A stretch of DNA of 64,000 nt from Macrocystis pyrifera (GCA_031763025.1 JASSKH010000014.1:10468563-10532562); one strand, 5' to 3'; positions 31,701 to 43,760 are shown, counted from the first letter of the stretch. Made by a program: numbers and translations. Notes: generated from the letters alone by a model not told the origin.

Positions 31701-33330
31701 TGCGTGACACAAAACATGATGAGGAAATGGGAAAGCAGAATCCTCTGCGTAGTGTACCTAAATATGGTGCATTCGATTCGTTCGTGCTGGTTAATGAGCA
31801 TGCAACAATATTGTGCGATCGAGACCTGACAGCAAAAACAACCACAACAACAACAACAACAACAACAACATATCCGAAGCAATACCTCTGCCTTTTTTGT
31901 GCACTTTTCTTATCCCGCAGTCTGCTACATATTAGTATCATGGCCTGCATAGAGTATACGGGTGAGAGTATTTCGTGCGATGATGATATTGTTGATGATG
32001 ATGTTCTCACATTAGCTCAGGGCGTGTCTTAACCCCCCCCCCCAAAGAGCATTGGAACGAACCGAAAATAATGTAATTCGCCGCATGAGTTGGTGCTGAT
32101 TGGTTGTAGGAATCAAATGTTCAGTTGTTGTTGTTGCTACATTACACCGTCCTTTCTACCCAGCTTAATCAGTACACCCAACGTCCGCCCTGATTCCTTA
32201 TCCCCGAAAGATACTGACTATGTGGTAACAGACTAAGAGACACAGGAAGACCAAAATAACAAAACAATAATCGCAAATTCAAGGATCAAGCAAGTGAAAT
32301 GCCAGCGTACCTGGTACAAGAACACAACACAAGCAAGGCAAAAAAAGAATCAAAAGACAAAAAAACAAAACAAAAAATCTGCAATGAAACCGAATACAAA
32401 TGACGCAAGGAGATCAGAAAAGCTGCTAGACAGAAAGCATACGTACTCAGGAAGGACATATAGCTGGCGCGTGGACGAAGCGACAAGAACAGTGCAGCCC
32501 GAGAAAAGCAATGCATCCAGGAAGAGGAAGAAAAAGTGCTGCTCCTCTTTTTCTTCTTTAAAGGGGGACCGAAGAGCCGGACCGAAAGAGAACGGATAGC
32601 ATCTTATTTGATGTAGATCAACAGCACCGAAGATGGATGTGAACACCAAATTGCCGTGGCTTGCGCAAGATCGTACTGATTCGGCTGGCGAGGTCCAGGA
32701 TTCTGCATGGACTCAAACACGTTTTTTCACACAGACAGGCACGGAACGAATGACCATGAGTAGCCTCGTCCCGTTCCGCTCGTTCCCATGTTCTTTGAAG
32801 TTAAGACACGCCCTCACCTCCCTAAACTCCTGTCTGTGGTCACAAAACAGGCTGAAGCGTAAAGTCATCTGTATGGGAAAAAAAACAAACAAATACGATA
32901 TAGTGCGCACGGCAGTACCATACCAGCCCGCGAAGAAATCAATGCCTACGAGCTGTGGAATACCCGTATCACTTGCGACCAAACAACACCGAGAAAAAAC
33001 GTCCACGGTATTAAATGTACACTTGAAAAAAAAGGAACAAACAAAAAGAAAACATGGAGAAAAGAACGAAGAAAAAAAGGGAAAACAGAAGGAAAAAAGA
33101 AGAGAAAGAAAACGAAGCAAACATACGCTCAAGGCGCAGGCCGAGTTCTTCCTTGGTTTGTTTGTGTGTCCTCTTTGTGTCGATTGTGTCGTCCTTGACC
33201 CACCAAGCTGGACATAGATGGACCTTGCCCACCAAGCTGGACATAGATGGAACTACTCGTTTTATGTTTGTTGTCAGCTCTTTGTCTCTTAGACCACCTT
33301 CTTCTTGTGTTCTTGCCTTCAGTCTGGTCT
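31701..33330. other. Unassigned sequence with simple repeats
   Basis: (ACA)n at 31838-31870, a ten-C run at about 32034-32043, A-rich stretches near 32340-32375 and 33025-33115, and a 27-bp tandem duplication (CCACCAAGCTGGACATAGAT) at 33197-33251. No gene seen. Confidence 0.5.
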
Positions 33331-33339
33331 TATTGTGAC

Positions 33340-33687
33340 GTCTTTATGTTGGTCCATCAGCTGGAATTATATTACGAGTCATCGTACGAACAAACCTGCA
33401 ACCTTGTCCTTGGGATGTCAACAGGATCGGAAACAGAATGAAAAAATGGCGAGCCTCTGAAGAAGCGGCAAAGCAGTACATGAAACGCTGGTTCGTTAAG
33501 GAGGAGGCGGTAGCAAAACGGCGAGCGCTTGAGGTACAAAATGCGTAGCAACTTAATCAAGATGCCGTTGGGCCCAACGTCACGGGGGGGAGGAAAAGGA
33601 GCCACGTTGAAGGAGGCGTATCAGCAGCAGCTAGGCCGGTTAAGAAAGTCAAGGCACCCGCTGAAACTTGGCAGCGGTCGTCTTAAT
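33340..33687 (+). pseudogene. Protein-like remnant, unknown family
   Basis: A plus-strand frame reads QPCPWDVNRIGNRMKKWRAS, EEAAKQYMKRWFVKEEAVAK, then one TAG near 33547, then basic sequence GRKRSHVEGG and RPVKKVKAPAETW to a TAA near 33685. The basic tail could be a nuclear-localisation or nucleic-acid-binding end of an element protein. No family recognised. Confidence 0.3.
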
Positions 33688-33869
33688 AGTTGAGACGCCC
33701 AGTGACTACTGCCCAATGCTGTGTTGCAATCCCTGTTTTGTTCGTTTTCATTATTTGCTTCGTTTGTTGTGATGTCCTATTCCCTGCCAAGTCGATGGTG
33801 CCGCCCCCCTCCGCACCCTGTCCTTTAGCGTCAGGTGTGTCACCTTATTGCTATATTTTTGTGACCCTC

Positions 33870-34104
33870 TTCTACGATAGAGGTTCACCCTAAATTTTCT
33901 GAGGCTCCTCACTTGAGGAGCTCCATACCTCACCCAAAACTGACTTTAGCAAAAATCAAAATTCCATCCCGATGAATAATCCCATGGCCCAAGTATACAA
34001 CTACGTCATCTTTCGAAACAAGATTGGCACTCGGACGATTTTGAGTCAAGGAGCCCCGCCATTCAGAAACCTTTTAGCGGAAAAGTGTTATCTCCATCGT
34101 AGAA
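33870..34104. mobile_element. MITE family C, copy 1
   Basis: Ends TTCTACGATAGAGGT and the inverse (CCATCGTAGAA). The body matches 62016-62234 in order: CTGAGGCT, GGAGCTCCATAC, GACTT, CATCCCGATrAATAATCCC and TTCGAAACAAG. 235 bp. Confidence 0.75.
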
Positions 34105-34109
34105 CGCGT

Positions 34110-35175
34110 TTTCAACACGCCTGAACCACTTTCCCGATTCCTTCGCTGCCTGCGTCCATTGTTTCTCTTCGGTGGGCAGTAAAACAACGATAGGTTAGCT
34201 TAGGAACAACTCATCCAGTCCTGCTCTTGCTCTCCCACGCAACCTTTTCCCCCTTGTAGTTCCCCAACCGCCACTCGTTTGGGTAGTATATCGTTACCCA
34301 TACGAGCCACGAACCCCGCGAATTTCTTCCCCCGCTTTCGCACCGTCGAGTCGATGTTCTCATGGCCATTCTTCATACCGCTCCAATACTTCGCCGCGTT
34401 TTTCGGCCCTCCTTTTTTTTTCTAAAGCAGCTTTCGACCATGTAACATTTCTCCTGCTTTGGTCATTGCCTTGCTTCCAACGTGTCGGGTGCAGCACTCT
34501 CGACCCGCCGCATCCGCCTCCATCCTGTCCTGTCCTGTTGGTTGCTTACATGCGTGAGATCTCCCGTCATTTCTACTCTCCATACTACGGAGCCCACGCT
34601 TTCCGCGACGGAGCCCCATCGTTGCCGTAGGCCTGAAACGCCGCGGGTAACCTAATCCACGTTTATTGGGGTTAAATCCTCGTCAGCGTGACCACGCCAG
34701 CGCATCACGATCAAGGCAGTAAACACACACGAGGTCAGCGCCCCGCATACGCCAGGTACCGGTACCCTCCTCTGGTCGACCGAGAAGGTCAAGGAGGAGG
34801 GGGGACGTAGGATTATATATCCGTATTTATTATAAACATGAATCGGCCGAGCCAAGTCTTGCCAGTCATATAACTGCACAAAATATTGATGACCTGTTTT
34901 CCTTGTGTATCAGTCCAACAATATTCTACAGCAGTGTTTCTGCTCTCGAAGTAGTCTCGTTTCTTCTACTGCGTGAGTTGGGGTTACACTTAAATGCGGA
35001 CCCTTTGAGTGCGGGGTCTCACTTAAGAGCGGTCGGAATCGCTCGATACGACTTCATCCCATTCGAATGCGGTTGTGCAAACAAGTGGAACCGGTCCCTC
35101 TATAGTCCGGCCACGGCATTAAAACATTACGTTCGCACTTCCACATCTCTGCTTACCTGGTACCAAACAGCAGCA
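34110..35175. other. Unassigned sequence
   Basis: No repeat or domain recognised. Frames of 60-106 codons on both strands lack features. Ends in CAG repeats at the copia 2 target site. Confidence 0.5.
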
Positions 35176-35180
35176 GCAGT

Positions 35181-35421
35181 TGTTCGTTTGGATCGTTCCA
35201 GCGGCGACAGTTATAAGCTGTAGAGGATTGGGTATTTCTTCGCTGGCGGTGGTGCGAATTTGATGTGCGTTCATGAGGAGAGTTCGAGCACTCCGTTCTC
35301 CGCTCCGAGCGTCGAGATACGCTCCGCTCTCCCTCCTCCTCTGTCCTCTAATACAACGACCACAAAGAATCTCTTCAGCCCACGTGGTGGTCAAGGCATC
35401 CAGGCTTGAACTCTACGAACA
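35181..35421 (+). repeat. 5' LTR of copia 2
   Basis: 241 bp, TG...CA. Nine bases after it, TGGTGCCAGAA (35430-35440) resembles a primer-binding site. Confidence 0.88.
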
Positions 35422-35555
35422 CATTAATCTGGTGCCAGAAACCAATGGTCTCTTCGGAGTCCGGCAGCGCTGCGGGTAGCGCTGGTGTAAGTGAGAGCCC
35501 ATAAGAGGCAGTACCCACTGCTGTACGAGACGCTACAGCAGGAGACGATACGATT

Positions 35556-36383
35556 TTGCCTGGTTATGCTTCGCGTAATTTCGTAGAGACGGGACGCGGC
35601 GAAACTGCGTTCCCTGTCGAGGTTGACCCACCGAGGTGTCAGCCAGACCAGCCTGGGAAGGCTGGAGAGAGAGGTCTATACCTCAGCGGTGAGTCCGGTG
35701 GTCACTCGGCCGTGACTACCGGTAGCGATGACAACAGCGCCAAACCAGGCGAAGGTAGTACCTTCGCAGGGAGGTGCTTCAAATGTGGCAAGGAGGGCCG
35801 TAGGGTTGCAAACTTCACAGTGAAGCTATGCAGTGGATACAGATGGAGACACGCTGTTGATATCTGCCCCACGTCGAACGAAGAAGCTGACATGGCGGTG
35901 ATGAGCGAGGTTGAGGCCAGGACCGAAGACCAAGAAGAAGTTACGATCCAGGATTCAACTTTCAAGGCCGAAGAGACAGGAAAGTGCAGTGATGGTTCGG
36001 GGGATAGGGAATCTGTTTGGCATGTAGACGAGGGCTGTATATGCGATAGTGGTGCGTGTGCTCACATGACGCCTTCAGCAGACTGCATGATCAACTATCA
36101 AGAATGCAACCCGACACTCCGAACCCCTGATGAATCCACTCGATCGATCGAAGGTCAGGGTGACATCAGCGCTGTCTTTCGGTCTGGAAACTGTCTCGTG
36201 CAAGTGCTGATCACGAACGTTGCGCGTGTGCCGGATCTCCGCTATCACCTATTCTCCCTTCCCACTTTGGTCAAAAACGGCCACACTTTCGGGGGTTGTA
36301 GTCAGGCTCAAATCAGAGCGTTCGATCGTGTTTTTGTTGAGTGGGACCCGTTACGGCCTGTACGGCAACCGGGTCCATCGTAA
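35556..36383 (+). CDS. Copia 2 gag C-terminus and protease
   Basis: A 275-codon frame. Residues 74-87 read CFKCGKEGRRVANF, a zinc knuckle in which the histidine is arginine and the last cysteine phenylalanine. Around residue 166, ICDSGACAHMTPS is the copia protease active site (DSGAs-H-MT). The rest continues like a copia protease (FSLPTLVKNGHTF). The bulk of gag is lost because only 134 bp separates LTR and frame start. The initial ATG is therefore not the native one. Confidence 0.8.
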   Translation: MPGYASRNFVETGRGETAFPVEVDPPRCQPDQPGKAGERGLYLSGESGGHSAVTTGSDDNSAKPGEGSTFAGRCFKCGKEGRRVANFTVKLCSGYRWRHAVDICPTSNEEADMAVMSEVEARTEDQEEVTIQDSTFKAEETGKCSDGSGDRESVWHVDEGCICDSGACAHMTPSADCMINYQECNPTLRTPDESTRSIEGQGDISAVFRSGNCLVQVLITNVARVPDLRYHLFSLPTLVKNGHTFGGCSQAQIRAFDRVFVEWDPLRPVRQPGPS

Positions 36384-37150
36384 TTGTAGAGAAAATTCCT
36401 GTGCTGTACTCGCCCCGGGGCAACGGCCCAACACGTCGGCCATTAGCACCAACGACTTCCATTGTGCTGCAGGACACTCTGACGAGGTCTTACTCCGCGA
36501 GACCGCGAAGCAGCAAGGAATCGTTCTTGAGGGAGCGCTGCTGGAGTGCAGGGGGTGCTCCATGGCGAAGGGTTTCTGCAAGAGAATCACGGAATCCACA
36601 CACACACACGAGCAGATAAGACGCTCGGGAGAGTTGTTGTGGATTTGAATTGGACCTAAGGTGGTACAGTCTCTCAGGAGGAAGCGGCATGCTCTCATCG
36701 TGCGCGACGATTTTTCACGGTATACGTGGGTGTTCTTTATGCGCCACAAGTCAGACGCCGCGGAATTGTTCGAACATATTCCTCGCGTATTCTTGTGCAG
36801 ACAGTACCCCTTCTACGGTGGTAATCGCCCGATCTGATGGGGGTGATGAATTCCGCGGGGGAAGTTTGGAGACCTGTGTAGATCACGAGGGGTCAAGCAG
36901 GAATTCACGACGGCCGACAGTCCCCAATTCAATGGAGTAGCAGAGCGCGCGCTAGGTCTGATTGAGACGGCCGTAACGGCAGGCCGAATCCTGGCTCACG
37001 AGATTTTTCTCGGCGTACACCTCCCGGCCACTGCGTCGTTGTCGGCGGAAGTGTCCCACTGGGCGTGTGACTCCTTGACCCACACAGCAACGACAGCTAA
37101 CCCAGAGAGCAAGTCGCCGCATGACATGTGGCATGATAGCTCCCCCTCGT
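36384..37150 (+). pseudogene. pol: Copia 2 integrase remnant
   Basis: The GAG-pre-integrase region is clear (CAAGHSDEVLLRETAKQQGI, LLECRGCSMAKGF), giving the H-C-C zinc ligands. Pieces in shifting frames follow: RDDFSRYTWVFFMRHKSD, then ARSDGGDEFRGG (second catalytic Asp), then EFTTADSPQFNGVAERALG (catalytic Glu). At least three frameshifts or stops are present. Confidence 0.8.
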
Positions 37151-38230
37151 TAGTAGTACTACTTTTCCTCAAGCCTGACTACTGCAAGGTGAAGAGGGAA
37201 AACAAAAAAAACAGATGAAAACACAAGAGGTTAGTTACCTTGGCCCTGCACCCAACTACCCCCGAGACTCCTGACGAGACAGTGCACTGTGCTAATCACG
37301 CGAAATGCCACCTGGCAACGCGTGTCCCCTGCACCACCTGTACCTGCCAAGGCGAACGACTCCCTGTCGACGGATCGGGGGAGGTCCGAGGCAGACGACG
37401 TGAGCCCGTCGGATCGAGGTGGTAGGTAGGTGGTGGATGAGCTGGATGACTGTCTGGCTTACTTGAACGACCTCCATGTGACGTGGGGTTTTGACCTGGA
37501 CGCGTTTATGCAGGAGCGCCCACAGCAGGCACCTGCCGCCGGCGAGGCCGGTGACGGGACAGCCTAGACCGTGGATTCGTCTGAAGGGGGTGCGGCTGAC
37601 GCGTCCTCGGCCCCGATAAGGAGGGCCGAAACATCCGAGACGATGGGATCGTCTCGAGGGACCATGAACGCCTCCTCGGCTCCGGGGAGGAGGGCAAACA
37701 GCCGAGACGATGGGTTCGGCTCAAGGGGGCGCCGTCGACGCCTCCTCGGTCCCGGCAGGGAGTGCCGAAAGCGACCCGGGCGAAGCATCAGCCTCTGGCA
37801 CCGGCCGAGGGAACAGTGAGGATCCACCCGTGGTCCTGTCGGAGAGGCCAGCACACGAGCTCAGCAGCTGGGGACGGCTCTCCCCAACAGTACGGGGCCG
37901 AACCCGGGGTCAGAGCCAACGCCTGGAGGGTGAACCTGCTGTGCACCAGGTAATGATGGACGTTGGAGCCGCAGACGCGGTGCTTGCGGCAGCGCGCGAG
38001 TGGTGGTCAAAGCCTGGGGATATCCTGAATCGTACGTCCTGGAAGATGGAGGACGCAGTGGCATAAATAGCCGGAGGACCTGCTGTGGAGAAGAAAGGGG
38101 AGTTGAGCGTGTGCATGCAGAGTGGTTTCGCGGAAGACGTAGAACCGCGCCCGCAGTCCGTAGCAGATGTAGAGCGTTTCCAGTATAAAGCGGCGGGACA
38201 CGAGACCATGTAAATTGAGTTGGACGGTCA
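37151..38230 (+). pseudogene. Copia 2 integrase-RT linker, decayed
   Basis: The region between integrase and RT. It is Pro/Ser/Gly-rich in several frames, with a GC-rich internal repeat at 37570-37760 (GGGGG, GCCTCCTCGG, TCGGCTC words). No catalytic motif, as expected for this variable part of copia pol. Confidence 0.5.
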
Positions 38231-38234
38231 TTAA

Positions 38235-38551
38235 ATGACCGGTACATACGAAGCAGCGACACCGCCACAAATGCGGAAACCTGTAGGTACGAAGTGGATG
38301 GTTTTGGACAAGGATGTCCTAATAGTAAAGACAAAGACCAGACTTGTGGCTAAGGGCTTTTGCCAGGTGCATGATGTAGATTGCTTTCAAATGTTTGCAC
38401 CAACTCCCTTGTCAGCGTCAGTTGAAATTTTGGTGGCTGTTGCCAACGAACATGGTTGAAAGATTTTTTATCTAGACGTCGCACAAGCTTTAGTTCGCGC
38501 GAAACTCGATGCCGAGATATGCATGAAACTACCCGGTGGGTGTGGTAACAT
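38235..38551 (+). pseudogene. pol: Copia 2 reverse transcriptase, first half
   Basis: Reads KPVGTKWMVLDKDVLIVKTK, TRLVAKGFCQVHDVDCFQMF and APTPLSASVEILVAVANEHG, the first RT blocks of copia. After a stop come FYLDVAQALVRAKLDAEICM and KLPGGCGN. It stops exactly at the AACAT target site (38547-38551) of the nested insertion and resumes at 43761. Confidence 0.85.
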
Positions 38552-38718
38552 TAATAGACCGCTTCGTGCGGGGGATGGCCTCGTCGCTATGGCCGCGACA
38601 TGATGTCGGGTGTTGTGCAAAGACGTGTAGAAGATGTTAATAAATATTTATTACTCGTTGCTGTCGGGAAGGAGGGAAACAAAAGAGAGAGTGAGCTGTG
38701 ATGCGTCACTCTTGTTTA
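38552..38718 (-). repeat. Terminal repeat copy A (3' LTR of nested element)
   Basis: TAATAGACCGCTTCG to CTTGTTTA, 167 bp. On the minus strand the purine-rich GGGAGAGG precedes it, a fitting polypurine tract. Its ends are TAA...TTA instead of TG...CA. Confidence 0.7.
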
Positions 38719-39654
38719 CCTCTCCCAAATCATGTATTCACGTCCGTATTTGCCAAAGTTCTACAATCAGTCCTTCTCAATCACTGGAAACTTCCTAGAG
38801 CCATCCTGTATTCCCAGGAAATCAATCCAGTCTCGTACTACCTCAAGGGATATTGTTCGAACGATATCTCAATATCGGAATTCCGTACTATCTCCCGTCA
38901 GGATATCCCATCCAATAAATAATTAACCGTTTACTCGTACGTGCCATATGACGCACTGATATTCGGCTCATCCGCATACTATTCGATCAACGTCTCCTAT
39001 AAATCAACCATATGCTACAGAACATCGTGCGATCACAATATCTATTCAATGTATTGATCACTTAGTCTTTGAGCCCCCCTGACCAAGGACATTGAAAGAT
39101 TCAACCACTTGATTACTTTGTCGATGAGCCCCCCTTAACAGCGACATCATAATATTCAACCACTTGGATAATTTTTTTTAACAAAAACAAAATGATAATC
39201 CCACTAGGTGACCCAAACCACTCATCTCATGTCCGAACTCCTATAATATACCATTTTGCACTTTGCTTTCGAAGTTGTATTATATTAATGCGCAACCCCC
39301 CGCCCGGAAAGGGGGGTTGGAGAAGGGGTGACCCCCCCGGGGCTGCCCCAACGGCAACCCCGCGCTCACATCCGTATACTCGAGTCAACTCCCAACCCAA
39401 CTGGCGACACAGAACTCTCGACGCCAGCCTACCAAACCGCTATCAGAAAAGCCGTTTCTGACAAATAACTCGAGAAACCACACCAAGTACAAGATAACCT
39501 CACACGTGAGAAAATCGACACGCACTTGTACCAGGCATATACAATAACACAAGTACATTTAAACTAACAATGCACTTCAGTGTTAACATACGGATAACCC
39601 CCTTCTCCGATACTTTCAGATTGCGCGCAAAATCCGAGCCGATGCAACACCACG
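38719..39654. other. Unassigned AT-rich part of nested element
   Basis: No domain seen. Tandem-like pieces TTGAkCCCCCCT...TTCAACCACTTG at about 39060-39110 and 39120-39165. Confidence 0.45.
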
Positions 39655-40613
39655 TTAACCACCACACATCACTAACCCCCCAGAAATTGACCTCCTGTTA
39701 GCTGCTTTACTAGCATAGTCTGCGTCAGCAACAACCTGCAGATTTAGCCCCCCTACCGAACCTTTCTGAAAAGTAATCCCCAATGAACTCGTCCGTCTCA
39801 CATATCCTAAAATACCAAGTGCCGCCTTCCAGTGGACACGCTTAGGCGCTGAGCAGTACCTAGCCACCGCTCTTCATGCGTTAGAGATGTCAGGTCGAGT
39901 CTGGGTTGATAGCCACATAAGTGAGCCTACCAGCTCGCGAAAAGGCCAGTGCCCTGGTGCTTCGTTCTCGTCAAACTCAGCAAGTCTCGCGCCAACAGAA
40001 AAAGCGGAACACTCCTACCAAATTCGATCCCATACTCATCCGCCAACTGTTCAGCGAAAGTCTGCTGGGAAATCTTCAACACTCCCTTCTCCCAATCCCT
40101 CTCATAGAAACACCCCGAATACCAACGCAACTCTCCCAAGTTCTTGACCGGTACCATCTGGTCCAAGTCCTTCCCGAACCGATCACACCTCTCCTTCTCT
40201 CCTACTGCAAATATATCATCTACATGCACCACTATAGTCATCACCACACTTGCTTCTTCCATCAAACGAAAAACGCATGCATCAGCCAAGCATTGCACAA
40301 AACCCCAGAGTCTTTAAACATCTAGTAAGGTGCGCATGCCATTGCCTTGAAGCCTGCTTCAGGCCGTATAGACTCTTATTCAATCGTACAATCTTTCCGG
40401 ACAACCTACCACAACCTCGGGGTAAGCTCATGAACACGTTTTCCTTGAGGCTTGATTGCACGAAAGCCTGCTCAATATCAAAATGGCATAAGCCAAGATC
40501 TAGCTCGCACGCCATCGCTGTCAACAACCGGACACTCGAGACAGCAACGGTGGGCGCAAACAATTCTCCGAAATCAATGTTAGCTCTCTGCTCATCCCCC
40601 CGCGCTACTATGC
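39655..40613 (-). pseudogene. pol: Nested element reverse transcriptase and RNase H remnant
   Basis: Minus strand, 5' to 3': VARGDEQRANIDFGELFAPT, then CHFDIEQAFVQSSLKENVFM and SGKIVRLNKSLYGLKQASRQ in one frame, then TIVVHVDDIFAVGEKE (VDD active site) and VKNLGELRWYSGCFYERDWE, then VHWKAALGILGYVRRTSSLG and VVADADYASKAANRRSISGG from RNase H. Frameshifts lie near 40290 and 39900. It is related to but distinct from the interrupted copia 2. The RT start and all of integrase are missing. Confidence 0.85.
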
Positions 40614-40619
40614 ATGAGC

Positions 40620-42950
40620 AATATTCCCCTCAGCTCTGTACATGAAAATGTACGACATCGCAGAGCTGATACATCTCAATAAAAATATAAAAATCGAATC
40701 AAACTCAGAAAGTCAAAAATCCAATCTGTATCTCAAAAATCAAATTCTTGAATCACCACTCAAATCCTCAAATCAGTATTCAAATACTCAAATCCCAGCC
40801 TCTCTGTTGCGAACAAATAAAACTCTCGAAATCCAATGCCAAGTAAAACGGCATTCTTCTCGGATTCAGTCAGGTAAAACGGCATTTTCTGCGGAATTGG
40901 TCAAAAGATATTTAGTGGAATCTCGTCAACTTCGTACAGTGATCTCCGGGGCCCTCCCCTCGCCAAACGCTACTGTGGTGTCTACGGGCACACTATCATA
41001 ATCATTCGTATTGTCTCCAGCGCGCACGCTCGAAAAGATCAACTTACGAATTCGGCGAGACTTCAACTCCCGACCCACCCTAGGGAATTATATAGCACTA
41101 CCTGCCAGACCACTGACTTTGAACAAAAGCACAAATTTTCAAGAACCAAAAAAAATCAAACTCTCAATTTCCGAAATACTACCCAAACCTTCCAAATCAG
41201 AAAACATTTCCTATGGACCGCACACGCCCCCAGCCGCTTCATAGTCTCTCTTCAACCTTATCAAAAAAATCTCCCTCTATTTCATGAGGAATTAATGCAA
41301 ATCATATAAAATATCACAGTAGTCCTACTCATCAAAATAAAAATTAAGCCGAGAAAATAAATGCCAGAGATCGCAAGGGTCTCCCCTTGTCCCCTACTCC
41401 CGCCATAGATACACAGATCGCGACGGTAATGCGAGATAGCATACATTCCTTCACTTGAATTTTATTTGACGTTGGGACTACTCGAAAACACCAAAAACTC
41501 TCGCGGACTCCAAATCGACCAGAAGAACAATTCCAAAATACAAGCAATGAAAATATTCATCCAGATTCAAAGGCAGACAGGGTAGCAAGGTACCAGGCGG
41601 GCCAGCAGGGAGACCCTGGCTGTGCTACTCGTCACTGTCGTACCATAAACTGCTGCCGCTACCTGGAGCATGCCTTGTGCTTTGTTTGGTTTGCCTGTTA
41701 TTTTTCCCTTGGTTCTTAGTCTTACTCTGTTGACGACTAGTGGTGTTTTCTTCTTTTTCTTTTTTTTCCAGCTCGTTCTTTTCAAGTGTCTGCCACGTCC
41801 CCTACGTGGGGGTACGATGGTTTGCTGCTATACTGAAGTATATACATATACCAGGTATATTTTAGTTTCTTTTTTTGTTTCTTTTCTCTTTCGAATTGTC
41901 TTTGTTTTTGTTTTTGTTTTTTCTCTTTGTTTCGTTTTTGTTTCTCTAGGTCATGGAATGTGTATGTCGTGCCTGTCGTACGCAGTATGACGACATGGCA
42001 TTGCATTACATACGTGGCAACGTAGTATCTCTGTGGCGTAGCTTTGTGACCACAGAACTTGTATCTCTCTAGGTTTGAAGAATCGGCACGGACACTGGTT
42101 GTGCTGGATGTCGACGCGTAGAAAGAACGGTTTAATGTGAAGAAAACAACAACAACAACAACAGCAACATTTCAGTAAGAATCACCCCGATGCCCCGAAC
42201 ACTACTGCTGTTGCCTCCGCCGCGGCTGCCTTTCCGTTCGGTCTCATGGCGTCACCGCAGCTCGGGTCATCCAGCTATTCCTCCTGGGTGAAATCAAACG
42301 TCGCCTCCGCAGCATTGACTCGGCATACAGAAGGGATGGGACGTGCATTCGAGCGATTAGGTCTGCATATGCACTGCTTGCAAACTCCTCTTTGGTATAG
42401 TCAAGTTCTCAAATGCTACTGCAAATAAACAGCTACTTGACAACGAGAATATATGGTCCCACATCAAACCCATGTATTCCTCGACCACTATATATGCTGC
42501 AGTACATACTTGATGAACATATACAGCAGTGCCAAGGAAACCGTTTTCGTCTCAGCTCACATTACCATACTACTTCTGCTGCTGCTGTACTCGTATAGTA
42601 TATTACTCCGTCCGCAAATAAATATCTTGCCTTTAGCACGGAACAAGTGGCGCGGGTCGTGCTACACACCAACCCAACAACTCAAAAACGAGATACCCGC
42701 ATACAAAGATGCCGCAAACAGACGTGTTGCTGTAGTTGGGCACAAGGGTTCATCACATACACCTTTTCCTGCTGTACTCGTGTCGATGCTCAACCAGAGC
42801 CCTCGACCAGTCAACCATAAAAACAGACAGACGTCATAGTCCTACAGCAGTGCGTCTACAGAAAAACTTCAGTGAGGAAAGCTATATACGTATACGTATA
42901 CGTCTGTTCATCTCATTTCATTTCCAGTATTCCCAAATAAATCTGAATCT
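40620..42950. other. Non-coding interior of nested element
   Basis: This should hold protease and integrase but shows neither. AT-rich, with CTCAAATC-type words at 40710-40800, a block at 41360-41450 shared with 9060-9170, T-rich sequence at 41740-41950, and (ACA)n at 42147-42170. Probably a deletion or replacement by unrelated DNA. Confidence 0.45.
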
Positions 42951-42979
42951 CCAATGTTCGCAGATTCTCTCCTATACTC

Positions 42980-43390
42980 TCAAATCGATACACAATCACG
43001 AAAATCAAGGCACCCCTCCTCCCCAAACAGCGCAATCATTTGTCCCTCAAAAATCAAAATCTTCTGCTGTCTTGCTTCCCCACTCTTAAAATCACCATCA
43101 AACGGTTTGGCCCTATTTCTGGTACTAAATCGAAACATGCCTGAGGCTGGGCCTGACGCCCACGCTTGTTGTTGTACTCGTGCGTAGTCCTGCGTGAATT
43201 TTTGGGAGGGTGACGATGCGGCGGTGCTCACAGGTCCTTCCTGAGCGGTTGCTCGTCCTTCGTCTATCCTCTCTCCCTCCGCTGAACTGTCGTCACGTGC
43301 AGCTTGCTGTTGCCGGAGCGCTTGTTCGAAGTTGTCCTCGACCATCTTCCTCGTTTCTTCGGGAAGAGCCGCCAGAATTAATGGGTCCAT
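42980..43390 (-). CDS. gag: Nested element gag fragment
   Basis: A minus-strand frame starts at 43390 (MDPLILAALPEETRKMVEDN), only about 50 bp from the terminal repeat at 43441, where gag belongs. It continues through a Gln/Ala-rich stretch to FSTRNRAKPFDGDFKSGEAR and QKILIFEGQMIALFGEEG, then stops after about 136 codons. No zinc knuckle. The assignment rests on position and general copia-gag look. Confidence 0.55.
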   Translation of the reverse strand: MDPLILAALPEETRKMVEDNFEQALRQQQAARDDSSAEGERIDEGRATAQEGPVSTAASSPSQKFTQDYARVQQQAWASGPASGMFRFSTRNRAKPFDGDFKSGEARQQKILIFEGQMIALFGEEGCLDFRDCVSI

Positions 43391-43440
43391 CCTTGCCTAT
43401 CCCTCGCACGAAGATATCTTATCGATCGACTTCGCTAGCG

Positions 43441-43760
43441 TAATAGACCGCTTCGTGCGGGGGATGGCCTCGTCGCTATGGCCGCGACATGATGTCGGGT
43501 ATGATGTCGGGTGTTGTGCAAAGACGTGTAGAAGATGTTAATAAATATTTATTACTCGTTGCTGTCGGGAAGGAGGGAAACACAAGAGAGAGTGAGCTGT
43601 GATGCGTCACTCTTGTTTACCTCTCTCTTTTGTTTCCCTCCTTCCCGACAGCAACGAGTAATAAATATTTATTAACATCTTCTACACGTCTTTGCACAAC
43701 ACCCGACATCATGTCGCGGCCATAGCGACGAGGCCACCCCCCGCACGAAGCGGTCTATTA
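43441..43760. repeat. Head-to-head inverted terminal repeats (about 320-bp palindrome)
   Basis: Copy B (43441-43619) and copy C (43622-43760) are mirror images from TAATAGACC inward to GGGAAAC, with a small centre. Copy B has a 12-bp duplication (ATGATGTCGGGT twice). Copy C lacks about 30 bp of the inner end and has one G/A change at the GGGGG run. Confidence 0.9.

Larger units (their letters stand above)
38552..43760 (-). mobile_element. Nested copia-like element with inverted LTR pair
   Basis: The insertion is bounded by an exact 5-bp duplication AACAT (38547-38551, 43761-43765), and the host RT reading frame resumes in phase across it. Both outer edges carry the same terminal sequence in inverted orientation (TAATAGACCGCTTCG inward). 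Three copies of a roughly 170-bp terminal repeat are present: 38552-38718, 43441-43619 (direct to the first) and 43622-43760 (inverted). Inside are minus-strand copia gag, RT and RNase H pieces. Direct copies would be the LTRs of a minus-strand copia element; the third, head-to-head copy is anomalous. A TIR DNA transposon that captured copia sequence is the alternative. Confidence 0.75.

Noticed and set aside
32713-33244. Phe/Leu/Ser-rich minus-strand frames suggesting a transmembrane protein
   Set aside because: Complement of AAAGAA-type purine-rich DNA; no conserved motif.
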